From Ramazzottius varieornatus (Eukaryota > Tardigrada > Eutardigrada > Parachela > Ramazzottiidae), in NCBI GenBank assembly GCA_001949185.1, contig BDGG01000002.1, forward strand, positions 961,481 to 1,025,480: a stretch of 64,000 bases of DNA, written 5' to 3'. Position numbers and translations under genes: made by a program. Numbering within the stretch: position 1 is the first letter of the stretch; every line of letters begins with the position of its first letter. This document shows positions 34,481 through 46,262 of the stretch, one piece after another. The notes below the pieces were generated by a model. That model ran no database searches and was not told the DNA's origin. It saw only the letters and a program-made list of their open reading frames with translations.

Positions 34481-34782
34481 GGTCGATGCCGCTCATGAGG
34501 CGTAAGTGGTATTAGTCAGTAAATCGAACGCCTTCTTTGTATTCGTTGCAATCGTACAAAGCGAGGAGCTTAAGTGCTCCTTCGAATTACCACGGCAGGA
34601 ATCAACGGTGGCATTAGTCGCGTGATGCCGTACTAGCATGTACGTTGTGCACCGAACTGGTAGCGTGACGTCTGTTCTATTACTGCTTCATCGACCATTT
34701 CTAACCTGAAGAGAACCACGTCTGTCCGAACCATCGGTTTTGACAGGTGAAAAAAGCCCAGGCCCAGTGCTTCAAATGTTGA
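34481..34782. other. 3' flank of the CUB gene
   Basis: Nothing coding seen; probably 3' untranslated sequence and spacer before the TIR element. Confidence 0.4.
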
Positions 34783-35318
34783 CTTAATACCCTGATTACC
34801 ACCGTACTCATTGTGAGTACAATACGGCACTTTTTCGCTCCCCATTATTTCCATTTTGCCCGGTTTGAATCAAACTGTTTTTCATTGCCTGGTCTGCGGT
34901 CTTATCACCGAAACGCAGCTGATGACCACTGGTCAGTACAACTTTCGCAGGCTGGAAAAAATCCTTACGATTTGGGGCAGTATCCGGAGTATTTTAGGTT
35001 TCCTGTCTTTGCTCGAGATACATAGCTACCATCTGTTTAGAGAAAAATGAAACACTAAGGAGAGCTTCCTCGACCGATACTAGGCTTGGGACAAACTTGG
35101 TGTCATCGGTGCGTCCAGAAAAAATCAAAACGGCCAGGGCTACTTTTCCCCACGTTGGCCTTTACGGCCTGCCAATCTTACAATTTCGAAATTCTGAAAG
35201 TTGTCTATTGGTTAGTTTGGGTTACGCCTTTCCAATTTCGTCTAGTTAAAGTTCTGTGCTCACTTTGAGTACGCTGGTAATCTGCCGGCACAAAAAGCTG
35301 GGTATTCAGGGTGTTAAG
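34783..35318. repeat. about 540-bp nonautonomous TIR element, copy 2
   Basis: Second copy of the element at 19365-19909. Termini CTTAATACCCTGATTACCA and TTCAGGGTGTTAAG are better preserved inverted repeats here. Confidence 0.7.
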
Positions 35319-35982
35319 ATGGCCGTACAGGTGCCTCGAGTGGAAATATTGAATCACATACCACCGCACCTATTCGAAAATCCTGCAGTGCTCTCCAGCG
35401 TCGACCGTGTGGGAGCTGTGTTGACCGACGACAGAAATTCTGCCAGAGAGACCGAAAGCGAAAATCAGAAAGTCTGTAAAATCGTTATTTTGTTTAATCG
35501 ATGAGGACGATAGTTTTGCCAGTGTTAAAAGCTCCAAGAGCGCACATTATGAACTTCTTGTCTGTCAAAACGTCACCCATTAACCTAAAAAGCTTATTAT
35601 TACGCATGATACGCTCTTCGGCAATGGACTGGGTGCTGTTCGGCAAGCTTTTGTTTGGGGCAAAAGTGTTACGATGTCCGAGCTACATCAACGAGGAAAC
35701 TGGTTTGACTCATATGGTTGCTCTTTGTGATGAGAGTGGACAGTACGTCGACGGAGAACCTGAGCACGAGTCTTGACCGTCGCCTTTTGGGCCGAAGAAT
35801 TTAGCTACAGGCCAAAGATGCAGCGCAGGCGGAAGAACACGAGAGAGAAAGCGGTAGATGTCGATGCGCAAATGTTCTTTGCTAGTCGAGGCTGCTGCGA
35901 GAATAGATGATAGAGGAACTAGAGAACAGGTCAGCAACCCGAGCCGCATAGCATCGAATACCCGGATTCGTCGACCACCGCC
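35319..35982. other. 5' flank of family member A
   Basis: A plus frame at 35501-35776 and minus frames over the same bases are not convincing genes. The part nearest 35983 should include the promoter of member A. Confidence 0.35.
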
Positions 35983-36641
35983 ATGGACTCTTACATCGCC
36001 CTGTTTATCCTTGGATTAACCATCACCTTAACACATGGACTACCATTGGACGAATCTGCTCCGTTATCTCGAGAGAAACGAGCAGTATTTCCATGTAAAG
36101 CTGATGCCTAATTGGTTGAAGGTGGTGTACAACCTGGTTCTGTTCTTGTAGTCGTGCTTGGTCAGTCCATACTGGATATCCAGTGCCAACCTGGTTCCAT
36201 AACGGTCTGTGCACCCGACGGTCCGGCAGCTTGTCCCACAAATTACAACAGCATTGGACAAAAGGGATCATGTGGGTTTGCCACTCTTCAACGGTACCTG
36301 GTCAGCAGTGATATATCAGGTACAAATAGTTCCCCGGACTCACCTTTGCTGTCTCGCCGCTTCCTGGAACGTCTCCTCGATTTTACACTTTTTTTTCGTG
36401 CGACAGGAACATGCTGTGTATATAATACCGCCTCCGCCACAACAGCTGCCAGTAAGATTTCGAGTTTCGCTCTACATTTCACTCTACTTGGTACTCAGCT
36501 CGCTTTGCTACAGGTGCAACCACCGCTGGAGTCAACATTATCCTTCCGCAGATCGTCGCCTACCCAGTCTACGCCCAATATCCGTTTGCAGTGGGTAACA
36601 CCGGTAGCAATGCCGTCAACACGGGTAGCAGTACAGGGTAG
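35983..36641 (+). CDS. family member A: secreted six-cysteine protein, short
   Basis: Exons 35983-36094, 36152-36319, 36407-36451, 36514-36641; all joins phase 1; 150 aa. Signal peptide MDSYIALFILGLTITLTHG, short propeptide ending EKR, mature start AVFPF. The module has LGQSILDIQC then C-x7-C-x7-C-x12-C-G-x16-C-C, then GVNIILPQIVAYPVYAQYPF and a Gly/Ser/Asn tail ending at TAG 36639. Closest to member E, which shares GVNIILPQIVAYPVYAQYPF exactly. The expected long low-complexity region is absent; Gly/Ser-rich codons continue past the stop in shifted frames to about 36710, so A looks truncated by a small indel. The KR site suggests furin-type processing. Function unknown. Confidence 0.75.
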
Positions 36642-37336
36642 CAACACTGACAGTAATCTGGTTCTCACGGCAGTAGTAGCTCTGCTGGTTATGGAAAATA
36701 ATTTCATGGCTGTTTAGAATGTCATCTCTGTTTCTGAGTTCTTCTAGTTCCTGTTTGTTGTGTTCTCGAGGAGTAGTTTTCTGAACTGTTACTGACAGTG
36801 CTGCCATGTGGCGAGGGCTGGTAAACGGGATCCGGGGACCTGTATAAATCAACTGAGCAAGCGACCAGCAGAAGCGGTGTTGCAGCTCGTATCTCATCGC
36901 GGACAGAGTATGGCGGGTAGCGTGTCCGACATCGGAACTTTAGCCGACTTGACCAGGTGACGAGGTTAGAGCTGCAAACTAATGTGGCGCCACTCTCGGT
37001 CATAATGAGCTTGGCGCCGTCTTACCGGGTACACCATATCATGCCCATAAGTTCTGAACGAACAGTATCGCAACAAGCGCACGCACGCGCTGGTTGAAGA
37101 ATAAAGCTGCTGATGTACAAAATGGGTACGATCGCTCAGACAAATAGAATTCTGGATATGCTTTTCGCATTGAGGCATTCAGACAGCTGAATCTTTTCCA
37201 TAAAAACGACCGACGCCCAACTTTTCCTATTCTTCGGAGCTGTGAAGATAGGTTCGTCGGAGTGCCCGGACACCGGACACCAGAGATGAGACTTCTTCTG
37301 GATTGCATTTTGGTTCACTTCATGATAATGGTTAAG
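36642..37336. other. spacer after member A
   Basis: First about 70 bp look like decayed Gly/Ser coding sequence of member A (see above). Nothing else recognised. Confidence 0.35.
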
Positions 37337-37540
37337 GTACAGGCGCGAAAACAGATATGGACCAGTACAAATTATGGGACAGGCGGGAAAGCCGGCAAAT
37401 TGAGGATTCGACTGTCAAGGGAGTCGAAAGTAGTGTCAATGTGAATAAGTCACGTACATACGTGATTCCGTACCGCCATAGGGAGAAGGCCCGGTCCGTA
37501 ATTTTTACTGGACCATGATTTCTGTTCGTGCGTGTACTTA
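37337..37540. repeat. GTAC-ended MITE family, degenerate copy
   Basis: GTACAAATTATGGGACAGGC on the left and GTAATTTTTACTGGACCATG on the right match the termini of the better copies at 45275 and 49533. Confidence 0.5.
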
Positions 37541-37740
37541 GAGTTTTCGGGTTCTGATGTGCATATGTGTGTGCCGGTGTTAGACTGCCTAAACAGGTCT
37601 GTACACGTGTAGAGTAGTACATTATGTATAGTAATACACTCTAGTTTAATAACCTCATCAACTTTTTAACGCACAGGCGAAGTTCTACCAGCTGAAGTAG
37701 AGTAGAGAACCGCTCAATTTTTCCTTCGGAAACCAGAATT

Positions 37741-38590
37741 TCAAAAAATGTTCTTGTCCACGCTGGACTGTGCGGAATAATTTTTGGCAATCTCAAGGCG
37801 AAAGCGGGCGGTCCACCCATCCAATGTGATGCAGCCACCTCGGTTCAGAAGGATATCTTTTACTCTGGGCCCGTCCTTTTCCCGCAGTGAACCTATCTTC
37901 ACAGCTCCGAACGTGACTGCTAACAAACAGTCTTGGCCGTGGGCATGAGATCCTTCGCTTCCAGAACACCTTTGTGTCTCTTTGCTACGTAGATATCAGC
38001 ATTGATTACTTTCTGAAATCCTTTTCCTTCACTTTCCCGATAAACTCTTGAGTCCATCGCACAATACCTGTATATAACACGTATTACGCCTGATTACGAT
38101 GGTTATTTAACTCTGAATTCAGACTTACTGAGCGAGAGCATCCGAAACGATCTTCTGGTTTTGCTTGGATATCCCATTGACGTTTCTGACATAGCGATCC
38201 ATTGGACCGCCGCTTTTCCCTTTGCAACTCACCACATGGTTTGCCAACGCCGTCGTTCCAGAGTTTACTTTATGAGAGTAGACATGATGACATTTATTGC
38301 AGGACACGAAGTCGAGTTCTTTTTTAGTGTCGCTTGTCACAACCTTGGAAAACGCTCGCCAGATCTCACTTCTTCCACCTTCATTCGCATTTCGGTCGTA
38401 AACACCATCTCTGATACCTTTCGCCACCTCTTCTCTGGTCAGCTCAGTGCTGCGGATTGCATGCTTTACGGCTTTGGTTTTTCTGTCACACTGTGTTTCT
38501 TTCTCTTCTGCGGAATTCCGGCACTTGTGAGATCGATCTCCTCCTCTTCGGCAATGTCTTCCATCTCATCGTCTGACCTGAAAGTACAAT
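37741..38590 (-). pseudogene. hAT-type transposase relic with BED zinc finger
   Basis: Minus frame 38427-38125 has SEIWRAFSKVVTSD...VSCNKCHHVYSH...TTALANHVVSC: the BED-finger layout C-x2-C with a distal H-x3-C. Upstream (about 38590-38440) an acidic then basic stretch (DDEMEDIAEEEEID, KRKKHSVTEK) joins only if one base is restored in an A5 run near 38485. Downstream, 37926-37741 has VKDILLNRGGCITLDGWTAR, the start of the hAT catalytic region with its GWT motif. No complete catalytic domain was found, so this is a dead copy or fragments. Confidence 0.6.
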
Positions 38591-38599
38591 AAATCTGTG

Positions 38600-39309
38600 T
38601 CAGTCAAGATCATGTGCAATAATGAGAACCAAACAGAATTCGGGAAGGAAAACATGAATTCGCGAATTTAAGGAATACAATGCCGAAATTGCGTTTATAG
38701 CATTCAACTCATGGATGTTACAGTACACCGCCCGCTTCCGCGTGGACCCGCCGCGCGATCCAATTCCCTACTCTAAGCTGAAGCGAGCTGGTAGCGAGCT
38801 GACCAGCTTGCTGCCGACCGGCATCTTTATTTTTCTTCTGCCTTTACCCCAACATATGCCCCTGTTAGAATGCCGCCTGAATGACATAGTAACTGAGTAT
38901 GATTGATGTAGCTTGAGTTCTCAGTGGTGCCCTCTCGCTTACACATCCGCGGCCAGAAATTTGTAGTAATAGTACTCGTATGCAACAAGGAAGTAAGTAA
39001 CTGCCTTCAGGTAATATCGTGGAGAAGTTCATGGTTGGTTGATTTACAGTATTTTTTTGACTTTTTCTTCAGAATTACATACCTGCTTCGTCGCGTAAAG
39101 GCCTTCTGCATGACGATGTTTGTACCTGAGTCCGATTTTTCGCTCGTTTCCCCTCCGTACAAACTATACGCTAATGACACCACTTGACTGACTTGGGTCA
39201 ATCGAAGGAAGTTATCGACCGCAGAAGGCATTTCGCCGAGTTCGGGACGGTCAGTCAGCCACTTGATCAGAAGTTAATAATAGCTTTACTCGCGTATGAT
39301 CGCCAGCAA
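38600..39309. other. spacer between hAT and LINE relics
   Basis: AT-richer sequence with no supported gene or repeat. Frames over 39007-39231 are short and unconvincing. Confidence 0.35.
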
Positions 39310-42300
39310 AATAGCTCAGCCTTAGACACAAGTCAAAAAATGTAGCAAGAGAGCCAGAGGAAAAGTACAAACGTATAAAACACAACTACTTCAAACAATC
39401 ATCAATGTTCTTCACAAACCAAGAGAAGTTTCTCAGATCAAGACGGTGGAGGATAGACTTGAATGCAGGCAGAATTTTTCCAGCTCGCAGACGGTAGACG
39501 AAAGTATTTGTCTTTGACTACAGTAATTCACCGGCAACGTAGGCACTGTCAGAAGCTACTTTCAGAAGGTCTAGTTCTTTGATTCTTGATGATGGCACGA
39601 CCCGAACTCTGTCTTGCAGAGCTTTCGTGGCATCCTGACGTCCTGTGACCCGGACCGGAGGATGCCGTGACGTGGTGGCAGCGGCTAGCAGAAGTTGACC
39701 ATCGGGGAAACCGTTCGTCCAGATCTTGAAGGCATTCACCATCACCGCGTTTGCGCTTCTCTCCCACAGGCACTCCCACTGAACTTCGGCCAGATGTTGA
39801 CGATACTGACTGAAATTGGTGTCATGTTGGCCTTTCGGGAGTGTGCTCAAGCGGAGGCTCTTGAGAAAGTCTTTCTGGACTTGTTCAAGCTGCTTCTGGG
39901 GCTTGTGGTTCGCAGGGTTCCACACCGGGCAGGCATATTCAGCGTCGACGCGAACTAGGCTTGTGTACAGCATCTGCTTGGCAGCACCAAACTGCGCCGG
40001 GAAGTACGAGCGGATGCGGTGGAGGCGTTTCCGGTACTTTCCTGTCACTGCATCAACCTGCGCAGTCCAGTTCAGCTTTCTGTCAAGACCCACGCCCAAG
40101 TATGTTGACTGGCTCTCTATCGGAATCTTCTGGCCGCGAATGGAGTAGGTGCCATGAGGGAGTGGCACACTTCCGGATCTTTTGAAGGATAGGCGAATGT
40201 GCGGCTCAGCCCGACTACTGCACAGTTCTCTCCCAATTGATCCAGGCATTCTTGAAAACCTTGACAGTCTTCCGCCTTTCCAACCACATGGTTTGCTACC
40301 AATTCATCAGCATACCGGAAAAGTTCACACTTGACCGAGTCGGAGAACTTGTTCACTGCTACAATGAGAAACAGGGGGCCAAGAACAGAACCTTGCGCAA
40401 CACCTGACCGGACCTCACTGTAGTAGCCTCCAATGGTTACTCGTTGGGTTGTTCTCGTAGGTATTGAGAAGCAGCTGCAGCAGGTCGCCGCTGATGCCAT
40501 GGTCTTGCAGGCTTCGGACCAGCACTTCGTGAGGGACTCGGTCGAACGCCTTGGTGCAGTCCCTTGGACCTCTGAACGCCTGGAGGAAGACCGCACCGAC
40601 CTCTTTCGTCTCGGGCAACGCTTGGGACCACTGATGGACCATCTGCATTAGCTGCGCTTCTGTCGACCTCTTCGCTTTGAAACCAAACTGCTTTGTGGTC
40701 AACAAACGGTTCCCTTTCAGAAAGCTCAGAATTTTCTCAACCAAAGTTTCTCAGGAAGTCAGGACAGAGGAGGTAAAAGCTAGACTGGTCTCCAGGTGGC
40801 GCCACCTTTCTTCGGCACAGGAACGACATCGGACTTCTTCCCGGCAGTGGGATACTGTTTGGTGGAAAGGATAAGGTGGAAGAGGCGAGTGAGGAGACAC
40901 ATCAGGGCTGAACCAGCTGCTTTCATCAAAGAATTCGTGAGGAGTGATAAACCTGCGGCTTTCTATATAGGCATTCTCTTCGGAATATTCCACACTTCCG
41001 GTCCGGATACCTCCACCGTTGGCAGCCAATCTTTGCATCTTGTTACGGTTGATTGAACCTCGTTGATAGGCTGGCAGTGTGTCCCCGCACTGGGCGTATT
41101 CTTTCAGGAAGACAGTGGCGATGTGGTCTGCTTTATCCTTTGTGTGGACAAGGCATTTCACCTTACCGCCAGGTAGAGGGATGGGTGGTAGGCCATCGGA
41201 CGATCGCTTGACATGTTTTCACAGCGCATCAGGGCATCTTCTCGACAGGGTGGCGATGCTACGTAGTTTCCTTGTCTCGGTTACCTTCAAGAGCCTTTTG
41301 GTTTCCCTTGCACGTTGTACCCAGCAGTTGTAGTCCGCCCAATCTTTCGTCTTGTTCCATATCCGGAAAGCCGCGTCACGTCTCTTAAGGCTGTCAATAA
41401 CCTGTGGGGAGAGTGATGGTCGGTTCAGACTTCCACCAGCTTGGCTTCGAAATTGACGGCAGACACCTCCGAGTTGCACTGGGTAATGAAGAAAGGTTTC
41501 CAGTTGTAACTAGCCACATCGCTTCCGAAAACATGCTGACTTCCAGTCTCAAATACCCACACTGGCTTCGATGGAGCTGGATATCTGACAGTCCACATCC
41601 TCACCGAGCACTGTAGTGCCAGATGGTCGTTGGACAAAGTCAGCTTCGGGAGAATGTTGACTTGACCCACCAGGCTGATTCGTGTGACGAAAAGGAGGTC
41701 CAGGCACGACGTAAGTTCCCTAGTGAACCCGCGCACTCTTTGGAACAGCCCGAACTCTTTCGTGACGGAGATCAGCTCTCTGTACGCGCTTTCTTAGCCG
41801 ACATCTCTTCCCAGTGGATGTTCGGACAATTGAAATCGCCCACGAGGATCAGGTTTCTCCGAAGATATGGTGGAATGCTTTCGAGAGATCGGCTGAACTT
41901 CGCGAACACCTCTTTATCATATCCAGGGAGCGTACAGGACACCAACTAGCGCGACCATCCTTAGCCCCACGATCTTCAACCACATCAGCTCCAAAACACA
42001 AACACTTCGTACTCGACTGCTCTCAAGGTATGGAGATCTTTCTTAGCAATGATCGCGACATCACCTCCAGTTTCCTTTCGACATCAGGTACGATTTTACT
42101 GTCGATGTTGAACTTCTCCAAATCAGCAATCCAAGAATCCGTAACTCTGTCGTCGGCCCATGTTTCAACGAAGCATCCGATGTGCACTTCGCCTTTCTCT
42201 GTCCGGGCCTTCAGTTCTTCCTTCTTGCACTTCAATCCGTTCAGATTTGCGTACTGAAGAGTCAAAAGCTTCCCCAGTTCCCCATCAGAGGTCCCTTGGA

Positions 42301-42440
42301 CGTTGGTCATTCTGTAAGCAAGGGAGAGATGGTGCACGAATCCATTGAAACGAAGACAGCCAAGTTCGCCTCCTTCGACAGTATCGCACAACCATAGAAC
42401 TTTTCGAGGGTACTTATGCAGAGATGTGCAGAGCGACATT
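39310..42440 (-). pseudogene. non-LTR retrotransposon (LINE) relic: endonuclease plus reverse transcriptase
   Basis: Reading minus from about 42440: N-terminal apurinic-type endonuclease blocks LLTLQYANLNGLKCKKEEL, FVETWADD, VGDFNCPNIHWEEM and TLSNDHLALQ, then RT blocks KQFGFKAKRSTEAQL, TKAFDRVPHEVLVRSL, GVAQGSVLGPLF and FRYADELV, then a C-terminal region (YLGVGLDRKLNWTAQVD, CPVWNPANHKPQKQLE). Pieces lie in several frames with stops between them. The catalytic F/YADD has become YADE, so the enzyme would be inactive. Architecture fits the CR1/Jockey-like group of APE-type LINEs. The 3' end matches a truncated copy at 52105-52420. Confidence 0.85.
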
Positions 42441-43176
42441 TTCAAGAAACTAAAGTCAGCAGGGACGAAGCTAAAGACAGCCCGTTCTGCGAAGGACAAG
42501 TCGACGGAAATGATCAATGCGTTCAAGGCATCGAACCGCCTTGACGAATGGAAATCGGGAGATCCAGGAACCTTCACCGAAAAAGAGCAGCTGCTAGTTG
42601 ATCTTGTCAACTGTCTCAAAGAGCATGAAGTGAAGGGTCGAAAGAAGCAGTCTGTCAAGAAGGCGTTGGGAGATGAGAAGCAGTCGCGCAAAGACAAGAA
42701 GATGATGGACGCTGCCTCTTTCAGCAAGCGGAGACGTCGTTCCGCTGGCGTTCGTGAGCTAACTCCTGATCCTCTAGACCGTAAGTACGTTCCAGCTTTA
42801 TGTAAAACCTAGCTGCCATCTCCGAGATGGGTAAGAAATGTTGAACAAAGCGGGACGTGCTTACTGACCTACCCTGGTCAAGTGGTGCTCGGCTTACCCA
42901 GATGAGACGGCGCAAGCTTTGCCCATTTCAACAGGTGCACAGTTTACCCAGGTCAAGTTGCGCACTTAAAAAAATATTGTTTTTCCAGGCGGAAACTCGG
43001 ATGGTGAAGTGATCAACACACCAAAGCGTGAGCTAACCAGCTATAACCGTATGATCAAGACTTTTCTGGACGGTTCCTCACATGTGAAGATGAAAGAGCC
43101 GCAGCTCAAGCACGAAAAGCTGGTAGTCGAGCGTGCCCGTGCCAGGTTTAAACAGAACTTTTTCGAGACTTGGTGA
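42422..43176 (+). CDS. Lys/Arg-rich two-exon protein, possible Harbinger accessory protein
   Basis: Exon from about 42422 to 42780 (VQSDIFKKLKSAGTKLKTAR, LVDLVNCLKEHEVKG, SFSKRRRRSAGVRELTPDP) joins in phase 1 to 42989-43176 (GNSDGEVINTPKRELTSYNR to FKQNFFETW, TGA). A clear GTAAGT donor and TTTTCCAG acceptor and an unbroken frame support it. A helical, highly basic protein with a nuclear-type KRRRR cluster. It abuts the PIF/Harbinger transposase relic on the opposite strand; such elements carry a second DNA-binding (Myb/SANT-like) gene, but I see no clear Trp repeats to prove that. The 5' end is undefined and touches the LINE relic. Confidence 0.42.
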
Positions 43177-43233
43177 GTGTTTTGAGTTGCTGCGGAATAA
43201 ATTTGAGGTTAATCTGTTCTGCGATCTAATCGT

Positions 43234-44320
43234 TTAATCAAGCTTGGTTTCTAAGTACTGCTCCAAAGATGGAAGTGCTATGCCAACCTTGCCGGCATGA
43301 CCCAGGCAGACTCTAGGGTTGGTCAAAAGCGTATCAACAGTATACAGTGTTCCGACAGGCCGCCAGAGGACTTTCAAACTTTTTGAGTGATCTAGAGAAG
43401 CGAAATGCTGGACTACTTCACCGAAACCCCATTCCACAGCTATCCGTACTCCTGGCATAGCTTCGTTAAAATTTTTTTCTTCTTGCGACAGCTCTGCCGC
43501 ACCTGCACGAAATGGAGCTTCAAGGTATTCGGATATTGGATATGCAGGATCTCCATACAGCCGGCAGATTTTCCCCGTTTCAGCCATCTTGTTCTTAAGT
43601 AGATCGAGCAGTCCGCTTTCAGCCAGCATACCTGAAATTTATAACTTTTAGCTCGACAGAAAAGCTCCTCAGCGTTTTCCTCCAAGTGGCGCACGCTTCA
43701 AGCCAGTAAGACTGATAACGTGCGTCATTCGATCAAACAAAGTCTAAAGGTCTTTTCCCCAAGTGGCGCAGGCTTTTTGGCGTTATCGAAAACTATCGAA
43801 ACAATGCGCCACTTAAGAATTTAGTTTTACTGGATTAACAGTGCGAAATACTCGTCCATCTCTTACCTGAATCGTGGCGCCTGCCAGGCCGCGGTCCGTA
43901 CAGATTCACAACTAATCCATTAGGTGTTATCACGGACTGAAACTTTAAGCCATGGAGGCGGTAGTGCCGCTGTAGATAGTTTTCTGATCAACCTTCGGCC
44001 GGCAGCAGCGACGAAAAGTGCCGTTGACAAAACCCCATACTTCGCGGAGTGGTGCGCCTTTCCGACGGACTGCTTTGCAAAACAGAGAGATGTCCGCTGC
44101 TTTGAGCCAGCACAAATCCATGGAGGTGAGCAGATGCCCGAAGTTAGAATCCACATAACCTACCACCCAACTGAAAGCCATGGACAACTCCAGTTTGCTC
44201 CGGCGATAAATAAGCCTGAGAGTGGTCTATCGGCTTGGATAGGCAAGTCGCCCGAGGAGAATACATATGATATCTGCGCCATCAAACCTTGACTTGTTCT
44301 CCAGACTGATGGCATCAGGT
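43234..44320 (-). pseudogene. PIF/Harbinger transposase relic
   Basis: Minus strand: ILLGRLAYPSR (stop near 44240) KLELSMAFSWVVGYVDSNFG, then EVWGFVNGTFRRCCRPK and KTIYSG, then in another frame HYRLHGLKFQSVITPNGLVV and GPRPGRRHDS. After a donor at about 43870 comes a terminal exon 43629-43234 with MLAESGLLDLLKNKM, YGDPAYPIS, MPGVRIAVEWGFG and VGTLYTVDTLLTN. These are the blocks of the DDE_Tnp_4 domain. Lesions: first catalytic Asp is Asn (GFVNGT for GFxDGT), a one-base deletion after IYSG near 43966, and an in-frame stop. The HD and EWGFG acidic residues remain. The intron contains a hairpin repeat. Confidence 0.82.
43674..43817. repeat. AAGTGGCGCAC double-hairpin repeat
   Basis: Units 43682-43730 and 43756-43815, each starting CCAAGTGGCGCA and ending TGCG(T/C)CA(T/C)T. 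It sits inside the Harbinger relic's intron. Confidence 0.75.
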
Positions 44321-46262
44321 ATGCCGAATGCTTCTTTCAAGCGAGAAATGTTTTCTCTCGTGAAGCGAAACCATTCCCAAATGTCCGAATCATCTACTGT
44401 ATAACATCCAGGTAAAACGGAATTCTCAACGGTCTTTTGACCTTCGGCAGAGAGAGCACCATTACAGTATCTTCGTAAGATAAGACTCCAGACATGAGAA
44501 GCAAGCAGGTTGTCTTCCTATCCATGATTCAAGAGCATTTGCGGAGGGGCGAGAAAAGAAAGACTGAAAACAAACTCAAATTTATTGTTCAGTCTAACTA
44601 CAGGAGAATTAGTGTGCGTGTTAACTTAACCTACAGCGAAATCTTCGCGTACGATTCCGGTTGCGCTTGTTAGCTACAGTGGGAAAGTGAACCGCAAGTG
44701 GTAACTTAATGTCTGTATTGTATGATACAGAACCGCGGGCTAGTGCTTGCAGTGGTGGGCCTGTCGTTGCAAGAAAACCAATTAAGTTTTCTGATCGGCG
44801 ACGGAGGAATCAAGGAAATGCTAATTTTGATGCGTCCCAACAACGCCGGACTTATCAAATACTTTTTATTGTATTTTGAGGCAGAGCTAACAGATGATAC
44901 CGAGCTGGTGTAAGACCACTTACCGTGTTCAGAAGCTCATGATGGAGATGGCTGATCTTAGACTAGATTTTCAGATGAACGTGGGATTCGACGCTGATGA
45001 GGTAGTACTGATGACCTTATAGCGTGAAGAACAACGTCCCGTTAAGTAAACAATGACAGCAAATTCTCCGAAATATACCTGTTGCTGGTAGTTGTTTCTT
45101 AGATAATGGACTGAAAGGTCCTAGGTTGCGTGCAGCCGACCGATCAGTCCATCTGACCGGGAAAACTACTGGCTGTGCTTTCAACGCTTCTAAACGGCGC
45201 CTGCAGCTCGCAGCTAGCGCCTAATCGCTTTCCGCGCATGATACTTTCCAGTACACGCTCGCTGAGAAATTATAGTACACTCAGGACGAGAAACTATGGT
45301 ACGGTAAAAGTTATGGGGCAGGCCTTATCGCTTCGGCGGTACGGGAGCACGTACGTACGCGACCGATTCACAGTAATATATTTTTTTCGACACTTTTCTA
45401 CAGTCGAATTACCATTTCGCCGTCCTTTCCGCCTGTCCCATAATTTTTACTGTACCATAATTTCTCGTCTTGCGTGTACAGTAAAAGTTTTGAGACAGGC
45501 GGACAGGACGGCTGAAGGAAAAATCAAGCGTAAAGAAGCGTGGAAAAGTGCACTGGAGTAAATCAGTCGTCTACGTGCCTGTACGTGCTTGCTATGGCGA
45601 AAAGTCCTGTCGAATAATTTTTACTGTACCGTAATTTCCCATCGTACGTGTACCTCGAACGTGAAGGTATTGCACAGTCGGGCTAACATCTGAGTAATTT
45701 GCGCATCGTAGTACACTGCAGCTATACGTTATGCATAAGCGGTGACGTTGCCCGTTGGGCTTCTGTTCACCCATATCACAGGCGGATACTTAAGTGGACT
45801 AAGTGCCGTAGCGTCATTGGAATCTCGATAATTGAAATTAACCCAATTAGCTGTCGACAGAATCTTCCGCCAGTGGAGGGTAAGTATTACGATGAGCACG
45901 GCTCTTGCCCGCAGTGAGGAAATCGTGCATAATGTATTGTCTATCTGATGAGAACACAGACCACGCATTGTGACGGACATCGTTAATATCTGAGAGCCAG
46001 TAAAGTACTTTTTTACCATTATTAGGCAGACGAACGGCGCTTCTGCTTCAGAAATGGTGTATGATTGATGGATCTTCCTTTTAATTAGGGTGGTACAATG
46101 GTTAAAAGCACAAGAACAAGAGACTCAAATAGGGCATCGATTTTCGTATATATTCAGCAATCCGTCAGAGCTCTTCCAGCTCGTGCAATCAGACAAGTGT
46201 GTACTTGTTTGTACTATGAGCTAGAAGGCATTCGTTGGGACCGGAGAAAGGCATTCGTCAAC
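44321..46262. other. spacer with GTAC-ended MITE copies, upstream of member B
   Basis: A frame at 44722-44913 is unassigned. The MITE region is listed separately. The last few hundred bases should hold the promoter of member B. Confidence 0.35.
45275..45655. repeat. GTAC-ended MITE, intact fold-back copy plus adjacent arm
   Basis: 45275-45479 is a fold-back with termini GTACACTCAGGACGAGAAAC and TTTCTCGTCTTGCGTGTAC; its centre has GGTACGGGAGCACGT. A further arm-like piece follows to about 45655 (TTTTTACTGTACCGTAATTT). The 49533 copy shares the terminus and the centre. Confidence 0.7.

Noticed and set aside
35501-35949. Overlapping plus and minus ORFs upstream of member A
   Set aside because: No recognisable protein features; could be chance open frames in the promoter region.
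42422-42727. Minus-strand continuation of the LINE ORF over the basic gene's first exon
   Set aside because: Recognisable LINE protein begins only near 42265; upstream of about 42440 the minus frame is Ser/Phe-rich shadow of the Lys/Arg-rich plus-strand exon.
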